A stretch of DNA of 64,000 nucleotides from G963667675 sp964291545 (lineage in GTDB: Bacteria > Chloroflexota > Dehalococcoidia > Lucifugimonadales > UBA3495): contig OZ219861.1 of the NCBI GenBank assembly GCA_964291545.2, forward strand, positions 1,178,001 through 1,242,000. Direction: 5' to 3'. Below, one piece after another: positions 1 through 8,599 of this stretch. The translations under genes were made by a program, and so were the position numbers. The notes beneath the pieces are model-generated. The model made no database searches. It worked only from the letters and a program-made list of their open reading frames with translations, and had not been told where the DNA came from. Within the stretch, counting starts at the first letter, position 1. Each line of letters starts with the position of its first letter.

Positions 1-1
1 G

Positions 2-82
2 GTGGGGCTGCGATACGCCGAACAGTTCCGCCGCTTGCCGTTCGACCTGGGCTCCTTGACCTGCCGGTTGATGAACCTTTAG
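2..82 (+). CDS. 3' end of an unidentified gene (partial)
   Basis: An open frame enters from the left edge and ends at TAG 80-82. The 26 visible residues end in a plausible folded-protein tail (LPFDLGSLTCRLMNL). The family cannot be recognised from so little. It converges on the pterin dehydratase gene 13 bp away, so the two stop codons face each other. It could still be a chance frame. Confidence 0.3.
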   Translation: MGLRYAEQFRRLPFDLGSLTCRLMNL

Positions 83-95
83 CCCCAGGCGGCGC

Positions 96-449
96 CTAGT
101 CTGCAGCAGCCTCCCGGTAACACTCGTCCGACTTGGCCGCCATGATGAAGTCGTTGCGGTGCAGGTTGCGGATCTTGTGCGTCCACCAGGTGACCCTGAC
201 CCGGCCCCATTCGGTGGTCAGCCTGGGATGGTGCCCTTCCTCTTCAGCCAACTCTCCCAGGGCCTGGGTAAAGCCTAGGGCTTGCTGGAAGTTGCTGAAG
301 CGATATAGCTTGTCCAGCTTCTTGATGCCGTCCTCGGTAACCAGGTCCCAATCGGGCACCTGCTGGTGCAGTTCTACAGATTCCTGGTCCGTTACTGGGG
401 GGGAGTCGCGGCGGCAGGCCACGCACTTTTCCCGGTTTAGCTGTTCCAT
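96..449 (-). CDS. Pterin-4-alpha-carbinolamine dehydratase
   Basis: A 117-residue protein of the PCD/DCoH (PhhB) family, which dehydrates 4a-hydroxytetrahydropterin during pterin cofactor recycling. The family signature is visible: EEEGHHP near residue 69, followed about 20 residues later by WWTHKIRNLHRNDFIMAAK, which supplies the second catalytic His and the conserved Asp. The N-terminus carries a CxxC (CVAC) not needed for catalysis. A good AGGAGG ribosome site lies six bases before the ATG. No phenylalanine hydroxylase is nearby, so the role may be general pterin or molybdopterin-linked recycling; that is inference. Confidence 0.93.
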   Translation of the reverse strand: MEQLNREKCVACRRDSPPVTDQESVELHQQVPDWDLVTEDGIKKLDKLYRFSNFQQALGFTQALGELAEEEGHHPRLTTEWGRVRVTWWTHKIRNLHRNDFIMAAKSDECYREAAAD

Positions 450-501
450 TTCAGTCCTCCTAACCGTTACGGCGCGCTTAGGGAGACCGTTGCGTAACCC
501 C

Positions 502-547
502 GGCTGTCCGTTCCTCCTGAGGGAAATCGAAGGGGGAACGGACAGCC
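502..547. repeat. Dispersed stem-loop repeat, copy 1
   Basis: Twelve-base perfect inverted arms, GGCTGTCCGTTC (502-513) and GAACGGACAGCC (536-547), enclose a 22-base core containing a CTCCTGAGGGAAATCGAAGG motif. The same unit, in either orientation, recurs near 33462 and 63163, and arm-truncated copies occur near 29781 and 29986. It lies in the 350-bp gap before argH, which otherwise holds only the argH promoter. It has no transposase and looks like a REP or MITE-type element. Confidence 0.8.
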
Positions 548-690
548 TAAGCCGAACCTATGCGATGGCCTTGGCGCGGGGGAACGACGGTCGTGCACAG
601 GTCTCCTTAGGCGATGATACGAACGCTTGTAACTTCCTTTGTCGGTCTCGACAAGGGAAATATTAGCATACGGGCGGCCCTCTCCGGTCC

Positions 691-720
691 TTGAGCAAGC
701 CTGGACCTCTGGAGTATAGT
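691..720 (+). promoter_or_regulatory. Candidate sigma-70 promoter for argH-rpe
   Basis: TTGAGC (691-696), an 18-base spacer and TATAGT (715-720) stand about 78 bases before the argH ATG. Predicted from consensus only. Confidence 0.5.
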
Positions 721-797
721 TTGTGGGGACGTATCGCCCTGTGCGGAATAGACGCCGCCAGAGGCCCGCCCCTATCTGAAAACCGGCAACCGGCGCC

Positions 798-2147
798 ATG
801 TCCGACCACAGTCAATACACCGTATCCATAGACTACGACCGCCGCCTGGCCCGCCAGGACATTGCCGGGTCGATAGCCCACGCCCGCATGCTGGCCAGGC
901 AGGGGATTATCTCTCAAGAGGACGCCGATTTGATCACCGAGGGACTCGCCCAGGTGGGCCAGGAGATCGAGGCGGGGGAATTCCCCTGGGACCCCTCCCT
1001 GGAAGACCTGCACATGAACATCGAGAGCAGGTTGCAGACGCTGATCGGCGCCCCGGCGGGACGCCTGCACACCGCCCGCTCTCGCAACGACCAGATAGCC
1101 GTCGACATGCGGCTCTACACCAAGGAGGTCATCGACGACACCGTGGCCAAGCTGCGCCGGGTGCAGTCGGCCCTTGTGGAACTGGCGGAGAGGCACCGCG
1201 GCGTAGTCATGCCGGGGTACACCCACCTGCAAAGGGCACAACCGGTGCTGTTCGCCCACCACGCGCTGGCCTACTTTCAGATGTTCCAGCGGGATATCCA
1301 ACGTTTTTCGGACTGCCGGCGCCGCACCGACGTGCTCCCCCTGGGCAGCGGCGCCCTGGCGGGAGTCTCCTACCCCTCGGACCGGGAGTTCCTGGCCCGT
1401 GAACTGGGGTTTAAAGAGATAAGCGCCAATAGCATGGACGCGGTGTCGGACCGGGACTTCGTGTTGGAGTACCTGTCGGCGGCGGCCATCTGCGCCATGC
1501 ACCTGTCGCGCCTGGCCGAGGAGATCGTCCTGTGGTCCAGCCGGGAATTCGGCTTCGTCGCGTTGAGCGAGGAGTTCACCACCGGCAGCAGCATCATGCC
1601 GCAAAAGCGGAACCCGGACTTCGCCGAGTTGGCCCGCGGCAAGACCGGGCGGGTGTACGGCAACCTGCTGGGACTGCTCACGGTGCTCAAGGGCCTGCCG
1701 CTGACCTATAACCGTGACCTGCAGGAAGACAAGGAAGGGTTCTTCGACACCGTGGATACCCTTGCGTCAACCCTCGATGTCTTCCAGGGGATGCTTGCAG
1801 GGTTGTCGCTGAACGAGGACCGGGTAGCGGCATTGGCCGGCGAGAGCCAGGCCCTGGCCACCGACCTGGCGGACTACCTGGTGGGCAAGGGCGTCCCCTT
1901 CCGCGTGGCCCACGGCATCGTCCGGGAGCTGTGCCGCTACTGCGAGGACCAGCAAAAGGAACTGGCGGAGCTGGAGCTCGAGGAGTACCAGCGGTTTTCT
2001 CCGATGTTTGACGGGGACGTACACCAGATAACCGCGCAATCGGCGACCGAGGCCCGGGACAATCCCGGGGGCACCGCGCCGGGACGGGTGGCGGCCCAAC
2101 TCGCCCAGGCGCGGCAAATCTTGAGTGCGGAGGCTGATGGTGTCTGA
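798..2147 (+). CDS. argH: Argininosuccinate lyase
   Basis: Catalyses the last step of arginine synthesis, splitting argininosuccinate into arginine and fumarate. The fumarase/aspartase superfamily signature GSSIMPQKRNPD is at residues 263-274, and TARSRND and HLQRAQP, which carry active-site residues, are present. At 449 residues it is slightly short: the usual N-terminal WGGRF segment is absent and the protein begins with MSDHSQYTVSIDYDRRL. An in-frame stop lies just upstream (774-776), so no longer start is available in this frame. There is no clear Shine-Dalgarno sequence before the ATG. The stop codon overlaps the start of rpe, so the two are co-transcribed. Confidence 0.96.
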   Translation: MSDHSQYTVSIDYDRRLARQDIAGSIAHARMLARQGIISQEDADLITEGLAQVGQEIEAGEFPWDPSLEDLHMNIESRLQTLIGAPAGRLHTARSRNDQIAVDMRLYTKEVIDDTVAKLRRVQSALVELAERHRGVVMPGYTHLQRAQPVLFAHHALAYFQMFQRDIQRFSDCRRRTDVLPLGSGALAGVSYPSDREFLARELGFKEISANSMDAVSDRDFVLEYLSAAAICAMHLSRLAEEIVLWSSREFGFVALSEEFTTGSSIMPQKRNPDFAELARGKTGRVYGNLLGLLTVLKGLPLTYNRDLQEDKEGFFDTVDTLASTLDVFQGMLAGLSLNEDRVAALAGESQALATDLADYLVGKGVPFRVAHGIVRELCRYCEDQQKELAELELEEYQRFSPMFDGDVHQITAQSATEARDNPGGTAPGRVAAQLAQARQILSAEADGV

Positions 2148-2832
2148 GGCGCGCGTGCTGATAGCTCCTTCGATTATGTCGGCAGACCTGGGCGACCTGA
2201 CCAACCAGGTGCAGGCGGTCACAGCCGCCGGGGCCGACCTGATTCACGTCGACGTAATGGACGGCCATTTTGTGCCGAACATAACCATGGGCGAGGTGGT
2301 GGTGGACGCCATCCGCAAGGCGACGCACCTTCCCCTCAACATTCACCTGATGATCTCGGAGCCGGACAACCTGCTTCCGACCTTCATGAAGGCGCCCACG
2401 GACCAGATACTGGTACACGCCGAAGCCTGTACACACCTGCACCGGACGGTGGCCAAAGTAAAGGATGAGGGCAATCAGATCGGGGTGGCGGTCAACCCGG
2501 CCACGCCGTTGTCGGCGGTGGAGGAAGTGCTGCCCCTGCTGGATATCGTGCTGGTGATGTCGGTCAACCCAGGGTATGGAGGCCAGGCCTATATCCCCGA
2601 GTCCGTGGACAAAGTGAAGCGGCTGAAAGGGATCCTGGACGACGGCGGACATGGGGCGGCAATCGAGGTTGACGGAGGGGTCAAAGCCGACTGGACCGCC
2701 GAGGAGTCTGTCAAAGCCGGAGCCACCATCCTGGTCTCGGGGACGGGTATCTTCAGCAAAGACCAGACTGTGGCGGAGGCAATGGGCAACATGCGTTGCT
2801 GCATTGCGGGGGCGTTGAACAAGCCGGCCTGA
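2137..2832 (+). CDS. rpe: Ribulose-phosphate 3-epimerase
   Basis: TIM-barrel enzyme interconverting ribulose-5-phosphate and xylulose-5-phosphate in the pentose phosphate pathway. Signatures seen: IAPSIMSADL at the start, HVDVMDGHFVPN (metal-binding His/Asp), HLM, VMSVNPGYGGQ and IEVDGGVK (phosphate loop). The chosen ATG 2137 gives MVSEARVLIAPS and has GGAGG just upstream inside the argH reading frame; a GTG at 2125 is possible but less likely. It overlaps the last 11 bases of argH, implying translational coupling. Length (231 residues) is normal. Confidence 0.95.
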   Translation: MVSEARVLIAPSIMSADLGDLTNQVQAVTAAGADLIHVDVMDGHFVPNITMGEVVVDAIRKATHLPLNIHLMISEPDNLLPTFMKAPTDQILVHAEACTHLHRTVAKVKDEGNQIGVAVNPATPLSAVEEVLPLLDIVLVMSVNPGYGGQAYIPESVDKVKRLKGILDDGGHGAAIEVDGGVKADWTAEESVKAGATILVSGTGIFSKDQTVAEAMGNMRCCIAGALNKPA

Positions 2833-2862
2833 CAGGCGGCCAGGGTACGGGGTAGTCCAAGA

Positions 2863-2894
2863 GTGAGCGAGACCCGCGGTTAGGGGTTGCTCAC
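2863..2894. terminator. Hairpin between convergent rpe and rpmB
   Basis: GTGAGC (2863-2868) and GCTCAC (2889-2894) form a stem, extended by CCC/GGG inside, in the 58-bp gap between the converging genes and across the rpmB stop codon. It has no T-run, so termination is only suggested by position. Confidence 0.3.
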
Positions 2895-3097
2895 AGAGCG
2901 GCCAGGGCCTTCCGCACCTTTGAGGACTTCTGCGCCGACCGCAAGCAGCGGCTGCAAATCTTGACTTTCACCGGCTTGCCCTCGTGGAACACCGTCTGCT
3001 TGTGGACGTTGGCCTGAAAGCGGGTCTTGGTATGCCGGTTTGAGTGGCTGACGTTGCTGCCGCTCATGCCGGACTTGAGGCAAATTTCACATCTCAT
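2891..3097 (-). CDS. rpmB: 50S ribosomal protein L28
   Basis: A 68-residue L28 protein of the large ribosomal subunit. The N-terminus MRCEICLKSGMSGSNVSHSN and the stretch RHTKTRFQANVHK are typical of the family. Two CxxC pairs (CEIC near residue 3 and CSRC near residue 49) mark the zinc-binding C+ form, as opposed to the zinc-free form some bacteria induce under zinc limitation. It is a single-gene unit in front of folB on the same strand, separated by about 90 bp. Confidence 0.96.
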   Translation of the reverse strand: MRCEICLKSGMSGSNVSHSNRHTKTRFQANVHKQTVFHEGKPVKVKICSRCLRSAQKSSKVRKALAAL

Positions 3098-3188
3098 GGT
3101 TGTTTACACGTCCTATGAAGTCGCCAACACCATAACACAGCAGCGACCGTCTATACAAGAACACCTGACTGGCGGTTGTTAGAGACTC

Positions 3189-3572
3189 TTACGTCCGGCG
3201 GCGGTATATTTCCACCGAGGCATTGTCCAGCACCGACCCTCGTATCGGCGGGCGGGGCTTTTTCAGGCGCACCCTGACCGCGTCCACCGGAAACTCGCCC
3301 AGCACCTTGCGGGCTATGGCCTGGGCCACGGCCTCCAAAAGGTTCTTGGATTCCCCTTCGACGACTTCCTGGACTGCCCTGAATAGCTGGGTGTAGCTTA
3401 CTGTGTCTTCCAAGCGGTCGGATGCGCCCGCCGCGCCCAGGTCCAATTCCACTTCCAAGTCCACCACGTAGGCTTGTCCCAGGGCTTTTTCCTCGGGGTT
3501 GGCCCCGTGGTAGCCGTATAGCTGGACCCCTTCCAGGATGATGCGGTCGGGGGGATGTGGGTGGTCAGCCAT
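3189..3572 (-). CDS. folB: Dihydroneopterin aldolase
   Basis: Converts dihydroneopterin to hydroxymethyl-dihydropterin in folate synthesis. The 127-residue length is normal. The start MADHPHPPDRIILEGVQLYG was chosen because the FolB fold begins there; the longer open frame upstream overlaps the preceding gene out of frame. YGYHGANPEEK carries the conserved catalytic Glu region, and VRVRLKKPRPPI contains the conserved catalytic Lys area. It sits 17 bp downstream of the CitE-like gene and is probably co-transcribed with it. Confidence 0.92.
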   Translation of the reverse strand: MADHPHPPDRIILEGVQLYGYHGANPEEKALGQAYVVDLEVELDLGAAGASDRLEDTVSYTQLFRAVQEVVEGESKNLLEAVAQAIARKVLGEFPVDAVRVRLKKPRPPIRGSVLDNASVEIYRRRT

Positions 3573-3589
3573 AAGTGTCCAATGCCCGG

Positions 3590-4480
3590 TCAGTTGGCCG
3601 AGATTCGTTGACGGGCTTGGATTGCATCGGCCTGTGACAGCAGGTTCTGTGCCCGCTTGAGGACCGGCACGTCGATCATGCGATCGCCCAGGGCAACCGA
3701 GCCCCGGCCTTCGGCTTCGGCCTGGCTCCACGCCTCCACTACCTGCCGGGCGTAGTCGACGTCGTCCGGCGACGGGCTGAAGGTCTCGTTGACGATTTCC
3801 AGTTGGGCGGGATGTATGGCGAACCTGCCGGTGTAGCCCATTTGCCGCGATGCCCGGCAGTCTTCCCTAAGTCCCTCCGGGTCTCGGAAGCGCACGAAGG
3901 GGGAGTCCAGGGAGGCCACCCCGGCGGCGCGGGCCGCCACCGGCGCCAGGGAACGGGGGAATTGGACCTCTTGCCCCGTGTCGGTGCGTTGAAGCCCCAT
4001 GTCGTTGGTGTAGTCCTCAGCGCCGAAGGCGATGGCGACGATTCGGGGCGACGCCAAGGCTATCTCCTGGCAGGCCATAACCGCCTTGGCATTTTCTATC
4101 CAGGGAATGAGCTTGATTGCGCCCGGTTCCAGGCCGGCCGAGGACTCGGCGACGGTAACGATGCGGTCTGCCTCCCGCATGTCCCAGACCGACTCGGTCT
4201 TGCCGATACTGAATCCGTACAGGTCCGGCCCGGCCAATGCGGCCACCTCGCTTGCGGTCAGGCCCGTATCCAGCGAGTTTACCCGGACCATTACCGTCCT
4301 GCCGTTGCGGCGCAGTTTGGGGACCCATTCCTTGGCCATGTCCCTGGCGGCGACTTTCTCCGCAGGCGGCACCGAGTCCTCCAGGTCCACCATGATGACG
4401 TCGGCGTCGAAGGAAAGGGCCTTCTCCAGCATGTTGGGCCGGTTGCCGGGCACGAATATCAGGCTGCGCAATAGTTCCAA
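3590..4480 (-). CDS. HpcH/HpaI aldolase / citrate lyase beta (CitE-like) family protein
   Basis: A 296-residue TIM-barrel C-C lyase of the CitE/CLYBL/malyl-CoA lyase group. Visible hallmarks are SLIFVPGNRPNMLEKAL at the N-terminus, VDLEDSVPPAEK (metal-binding acidic motif), RVNSLDTGL, and IPWIENAKAV followed by AFGAEDYTNDMG. No citrate lyase alpha or gamma subunits are nearby, so classical citrate lyase is unlikely; malyl-CoA, citramalyl-CoA or a related acyl-CoA lyase activity fits better, but the substrate cannot be read from sequence. It lies between polA and folB on the same strand. Confidence 0.88.
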   Translation of the reverse strand: MELLRSLIFVPGNRPNMLEKALSFDADVIMVDLEDSVPPAEKVAARDMAKEWVPKLRRNGRTVMVRVNSLDTGLTASEVAALAGPDLYGFSIGKTESVWDMREADRIVTVAESSAGLEPGAIKLIPWIENAKAVMACQEIALASPRIVAIAFGAEDYTNDMGLQRTDTGQEVQFPRSLAPVAARAAGVASLDSPFVRFRDPEGLREDCRASRQMGYTGRFAIHPAQLEIVNETFSPSPDDVDYARQVVEAWSQAEAEGRGSVALGDRMIDVPVLKRAQNLLSQADAIQARQRISAN

Positions 4481-4514
4481 TCGCTGTCTGCTCCCTTTAC
4501 GCCGGTCCCCGGCC

Positions 4515-7349
4515 CTATTCCATGTCGCCCCAGGTGGGGCCCCACTTGGCGTCCACTTTCAGGGACACGTCCAGATCATGGGCCGCGGGCATCTCTGCCA
4601 GGGCCAACTCGTGCAGCGTGTCCAATTCGTCCTGGGGGACCTCGAACACCAGCTCGTCATGCACCTGCAGCAGCATCTTGGTGCGCATTTTTTCCCGTTC
4701 CAGGCGGTCCTGGACTTTGATCATGGCCAGCTTCATGATGTCCGCGGCGGTGCCCTGAATGGGCATGTTTATCGCCATCCGCTCCGCCGCGCCGCGCACG
4801 TTGAAGTTGGAAGCGTTGATGTCAGGCACGTAGCGGCGGCGGCCCATCACCGTCTCCACGAACTGGCACTCCCGGGTCTTGGCCTTGACTCCCTCCAGGT
4901 ATTCGCTAATGCCGGGGTACTTGGCGAAGTAGTTCTCGATGAAATGGATTCCCTCTTCACGGCTGAACCCCGTCTGCTGGGATATGCCGTGGGCGGACAG
5001 GCCGTAGATGACGCCGAAGTTCAGCACCTTGGCGATGCGGCGCATATCCGAGTCGACCTTGTCGATGGGAGTGTCGAACATCAGCGACGCCGTTGACGAG
5101 TGAATGTCCTCTCCCCGTTTAAATGCCTCCAGCAGGCCCTCGTCCTGGGAGAGATGGGCCAGCACGCGCAACTCGATCTGGGAGTAGTCGGCGGAGAAGA
5201 GCAGCCAATCAGAGCCGTCCGCGACGAAAGCCTTGCGCACCTGGCGGCCCAGTTCGGTGCGGATGGGTATGTTCTGCAGGTTGGGGTCGCTGCTGGAGAT
5301 GCGGCCGGTGGCGGAGCCCGTCTGGTTGTAGCTGGTGTGAATGCGCCCGGTAACCGGGTTGACCATCTTGGGCAGGGCGTCTAAGTATGTCGACTTGAGC
5401 TTGGATAACTGCCGGTACTCGAGGATGCCGTTTAGTACGTCGTAGGCGCGCGTGTCAGCGTTCTCTACCAAGCCCTTATCGATCTGCTCCTTCAGCCCTT
5501 CTAGGGACGAAGCGTCGGTGGAATAGCCGGTCTTGGTGCGCTTGGTCCGGGGCAAGCCCCGCAGTTCTTTGAAGAGCACGTCGCTCAACTGCTGCGGCGA
5601 GTTTATGTTGACGGGGTGGCCGATACTGTCGTATAGGTCGGTCTGCAGTTGCTGCAACTGGTCGTTGAGGTCCCGTGACATCTCGTGCAAAGCGCCGGCG
5701 TCGAGCTTGATGCCATGACGCTGCATGGTCACCAGCACCGGCGTCAGGGGCATCTCCATGTCATTCAGCAGCGAGGTCAGCCCCTCGCTGGACAGTTGGC
5801 CCTCCAGGTCCCGGCGCAGGCGGCCGGTCATGTCGGCATCGGCGGCGGCGTAGGGCAGGGCCGACTCGATGGATACCTGGTCGAAGGTCAGTTGCTTGCG
5901 TCCCGTTCCGATAAGCTGGGAGATGGGAGTCATCTCCAGGCCCAGGACGTCCAGGGACAGGTTCTTCAGGCCAATGGCGTTCTTGCCCAACAGGTGGGCG
6001 GCAATCATGGTGTCGAAGTCGACGTTGCGGCATTCAATGCCGTGGCCGGCCAGCACCGCCATATCGTAGTTGGCGTTGTGAGCGCACTTGGCCAAGTCCG
6101 GCGACTCCAGCAAGGGTCTCACCTGGGCCAGCACTTCCTCCAATGGCAGTTGAGCGCCCTCGTTGTGACCCACGGGAACGTACCAGGCCCTGCCGGGAGC
6201 GGTGGCGAAGCTGAGGCCCACCAGGTTGGCCCGCATGGGGTCCAGCGAGGTGGTCTCGGTGTCGAAGGCAAAGGAACCCGATTCGTGCAACGCGGCCAGC
6301 ATGGACTCCAACTGTTGTTGAGTCTGCACCACCTGGTAGTCGGTGTCCGTGGAAGGGGCTGCGACTTCAGCTTGGGCGGCATCGTCGCCTGTGGAAGAAG
6401 AAGAACCGGGAGCGGCTGCCGGCAGCCGCTGTATCACGCTGAAGAATTCCAACTCGGTCAGGAAGTCCACCACCGAGCGGCGGTCATACTGGCCGAAGCG
6501 GCAGGCCTCGAGGTCCAACTCCACCGGGCTGCGCTGGTCGATGGTAGTCAATATCCGGTTCTCGAAGGCCCGCTCCCGGTGCTCGGCCAGGGACTCCTTG
6601 ACGCTGGGCGGTTTGACCTCGTCCAGGTGCTCGTAGATGCCCTCCAGGTCGTGGAAGTCCGTCAGCAGGGAGATGGCCCGCTTCTCGCCGATGCGAGGCA
6701 CGCCGGGGATGTTGTCGGACGAGTCTCCCAGCAACGCCTTGAAGTCCGGCTGCTGGGCGGACGTAAGCCCTGAGTAGCGGTCGGCCAGCGCCGCCTCGTC
6801 GTAGACTTTCCGGTCCTGGATGCTGTAGGAAAGGTCCACGCGGACCCTGGGCGTAATCAGTTGGAAGGTGTCCCGGTCGCCGGTCAGGATTACGGTGTCG
6901 ACGCCTCGCTCCTCGGCCAACCGGCTGATTGTGCCAATGACGTCGTCGGCCTCGTAGCCGTCCAATTCGAATATGGGCACGTTGAAGGCCTGCATCAGCT
7001 GCTTGACGCGGCCGAACTGGGGCCGCAACTCCGGCGGCATTTCGGCCCGCTGGGCCTTGTACTCCTCGAACCGCTGGTGCCTGAATGTGGGAGCGGACGT
7101 ATCGAAGGCAATGCCGCAGTAGGTCGGGTTCCAGTCCTGCAACGCCCGCAGGAATACGTTGGTAAATCCGTAGACCCCGGTAACGTCTTCCCCGGTGGAA
7201 CGAACTGTGAGGTGCCTCTGGACGGATATGGCGTGAAAGGAACGGTGCACCATGGCGTGCCCGTCCATCAGCATCAGCAAGGGCTGTTTTTCTTGCTGCG
7301 GTGCTTGGTCGAACGAAAGCTGGGGTTGGAAGGTGTTTTCCGGGGCCAT
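4515..7349 (-). CDS. polA: DNA polymerase I
   Basis: A 944-residue three-domain polymerase for repair and Okazaki fragment processing. Order: 5' nuclease domain (about 20-310), 3'-5' proofreading exonuclease (about 350-530), polymerase (about 560-940). The exonuclease looks active: FDTETTSLD, NANYDMAV and the YAAADAD motif keep the metal-binding acids. Polymerase motifs DYSQIELR, KVLNFGVIYG and VHDEL are intact. The start at 7349 (MAPENTF) has GAGGTG six bases upstream; the longer ATG at 7415 overlaps a TATAAT -10 box and would lie before the transcript start. A Pro/Ser/Gly-rich linker separates nuclease and exonuclease domains. Confidence 0.97.
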   Translation of the reverse strand: MAPENTFQPQLSFDQAPQQEKQPLLMLMDGHAMVHRSFHAISVQRHLTVRSTGEDVTGVYGFTNVFLRALQDWNPTYCGIAFDTSAPTFRHQRFEEYKAQRAEMPPELRPQFGRVKQLMQAFNVPIFELDGYEADDVIGTISRLAEERGVDTVILTGDRDTFQLITPRVRVDLSYSIQDRKVYDEAALADRYSGLTSAQQPDFKALLGDSSDNIPGVPRIGEKRAISLLTDFHDLEGIYEHLDEVKPPSVKESLAEHRERAFENRILTTIDQRSPVELDLEACRFGQYDRRSVVDFLTELEFFSVIQRLPAAAPGSSSSTGDDAAQAEVAAPSTDTDYQVVQTQQQLESMLAALHESGSFAFDTETTSLDPMRANLVGLSFATAPGRAWYVPVGHNEGAQLPLEEVLAQVRPLLESPDLAKCAHNANYDMAVLAGHGIECRNVDFDTMIAAHLLGKNAIGLKNLSLDVLGLEMTPISQLIGTGRKQLTFDQVSIESALPYAAADADMTGRLRRDLEGQLSSEGLTSLLNDMEMPLTPVLVTMQRHGIKLDAGALHEMSRDLNDQLQQLQTDLYDSIGHPVNINSPQQLSDVLFKELRGLPRTKRTKTGYSTDASSLEGLKEQIDKGLVENADTRAYDVLNGILEYRQLSKLKSTYLDALPKMVNPVTGRIHTSYNQTGSATGRISSSDPNLQNIPIRTELGRQVRKAFVADGSDWLLFSADYSQIELRVLAHLSQDEGLLEAFKRGEDIHSSTASLMFDTPIDKVDSDMRRIAKVLNFGVIYGLSAHGISQQTGFSREEGIHFIENYFAKYPGISEYLEGVKAKTRECQFVETVMGRRRYVPDINASNFNVRGAAERMAINMPIQGTAADIMKLAMIKVQDRLEREKMRTKMLLQVHDELVFEVPQDELDTLHELALAEMPAAHDLDVSLKVDAKWGPTWGDME

Positions 7350-7406
7350 AGCGGCACCTCGACGGCTATGGGCGGGTCTTCGACAGCCCGCGGGGAAGCT
7401 GGCAGC

Positions 7407-7412
7407 ATTATA
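7407..7412 (-). promoter_or_regulatory. Candidate -10 box for polA
   Basis: A perfect TATAAT on the minus strand lies 58 bases before the polA ATG. No convincing -35 is visible. Its position rules against the upstream ATG at 7415 as a start. Confidence 0.45.
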
Positions 7413-7462
7413 CACCAGGCCCCCGGCTTTGGACTGAGACCCCGGCTACTGACATTTCTCCG

Positions 7463-7492
7463 TTGACGGCCCTGGCAGCCGGTGCATAAACT
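7463..7492 (+). promoter_or_regulatory. Candidate promoter for thiE-translin operon
   Basis: TTGACG (7463-7468), 18-base spacer, TAAACT (7487-7492), about 100 bases before the thiE coding region. Confidence 0.35.
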
Positions 7493-7618
7493 GGTGCCGT
7501 AAGTATCTCAAGGCGCAGGATCCTTGTCCGCGGCATTTGTTGCCTCAGCCCCACAGTGAGAGAGTTTGAGAGGCTTTGAGAGGGAATCCAGAATTTGCCA
7601 GCCGGGTATAGACCAGCG

Positions 7619-8599
7619 ATGACGCGCGACGTCTACGAGGACTGCCGCGGGTCGCTGACAACGCTGCTGCAGGCGGCGGCCAAGGGTTACTCAGACCGTT
7701 GGGGGCCCTCTCCCGCTCTGCGCCGACTGCTGGACCTGATGGGGGAACTCAAGGGCGGCCAACCTGCCCGGACTTCGCCGGCGCCCCGGCAGTTCACCCC
7801 GACCCAAACGCTGGACCTCTTGGCGGCTTCCAGGCAAGCCCTGTCCGTGTTGACTGCTGCGGATTACGGGGCAACGGGCAATGCAGAGACCTACGGAAGC
7901 CTGGCCCAGGCCATAGACGCCGTGCTCGATAACGCCGCCGCTGCCGTGCGGCGCGAGAAAGCCGGCAGGGTGCGGGGACTGTACGTGATCATCGACCCCG
8001 AGGTTACCGGGGGGCGAGAGCCGCTGGAGTTGGCGGCTGCGGCCATCAGGGGCGGCGCCAGGATGCTGCAGCTGCGGGACAAGCTTCGGGACAAAGGGAC
8101 GGCCCTGCCCCTGGCCGTGGAGATGCAGCGTCTCTGCCGGGACAACGACGTGGATCTGATCGTCAACGACCACGCAGACCTGGCCGTCGCAACGGGCTGC
8201 GCCGGGGTCCACGTAGGCCAGACCGACCTGCCGGTAGCTGAGGCGCGGCGGGTGCTGTCGCCGGAACAGGTGGTGGGCCGGTCGAACCACGAGATAGACG
8301 AGTTGGCCCGGTCCCAGGAAATGGGAGCGGACTACCTGGCCTTTGGGCCCATCTACACCACCGGCACCAAGGACGTGGGCCGGCCGGAACAGGGAATCGC
8401 ACGGCTGCGCGAGGCCAGGGAAGCCGCTCAACTGCCGTTGGTCGCCATCGGCGGAGTTACCGCCGCGCAGGTTGCCCCTGTGATAGAGGCCGGGGCGGAT
8501 GCCGTGTGCGTCACCGCGGCGGTTGGCCTGGCGCCGGAGCCGGAGGCGGCTGCCTTGCTCTTGGTGCAAGCAATAGAGAACGCTGGAGGGCGGACCTGA
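7619..8599 (+). CDS. thiE: Thiamine-phosphate synthase with N-terminal extension
   Basis: The C-terminal 210 residues are a full ThiE TIM barrel joining hydroxymethylpyrimidine diphosphate to thiazole phosphate. Motifs: LQLRDK (diphosphate contact), NDHADLAVATGCAGVHVGQ, VGRSNHE in place of the common VGxSxH, GADYLAFGPIYTTGTK, and AIGGV. Ahead of it lie about 115 residues, helical in character and ending AAAAVRREKAGRVRGLYV, that I cannot match; they do not show the ThiD2 kinase pattern sometimes fused to ThiE. ATG 7619 was preferred, though TTG 7595 has a better ribosome site (AGGGA). The stop overlaps the next start as TGATG, so the translin-like gene is coupled. Confidence 0.88.
   Translation: MTRDVYEDCRGSLTTLLQAAAKGYSDRWGPSPALRRLLDLMGELKGGQPARTSPAPRQFTPTQTLDLLAASRQALSVLTAADYGATGNAETYGSLAQAIDAVLDNAAAAVRREKAGRVRGLYVIIDPEVTGGREPLELAAAAIRGGARMLQLRDKLRDKGTALPLAVEMQRLCRDNDVDLIVNDHADLAVATGCAGVHVGQTDLPVAEARRVLSPEQVVGRSNHEIDELARSQEMGADYLAFGPIYTTGTKDVGRPEQGIARLREAREAAQLPLVAIGGVTAAQVAPVIEAGADAVCVTAAVGLAPEPEAAALLLVQAIENAGGRT

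Noticed and set aside
663..1604. 313-residue minus-strand frame over argH
   Set aside because: It is antisense to clear argH codons and has Arg/Gly/Gln-rich composition typical of shadow frames in GC-rich DNA.
3590..4480. True citrate lyase beta subunit
   Set aside because: No citrate lyase alpha, gamma or accessory genes nearby; only family-level naming is justified.
5685..6773. 362-residue plus-strand frame inside polA
   Set aside because: Shadow of polA with low-complexity Gly/Gln/Val composition.
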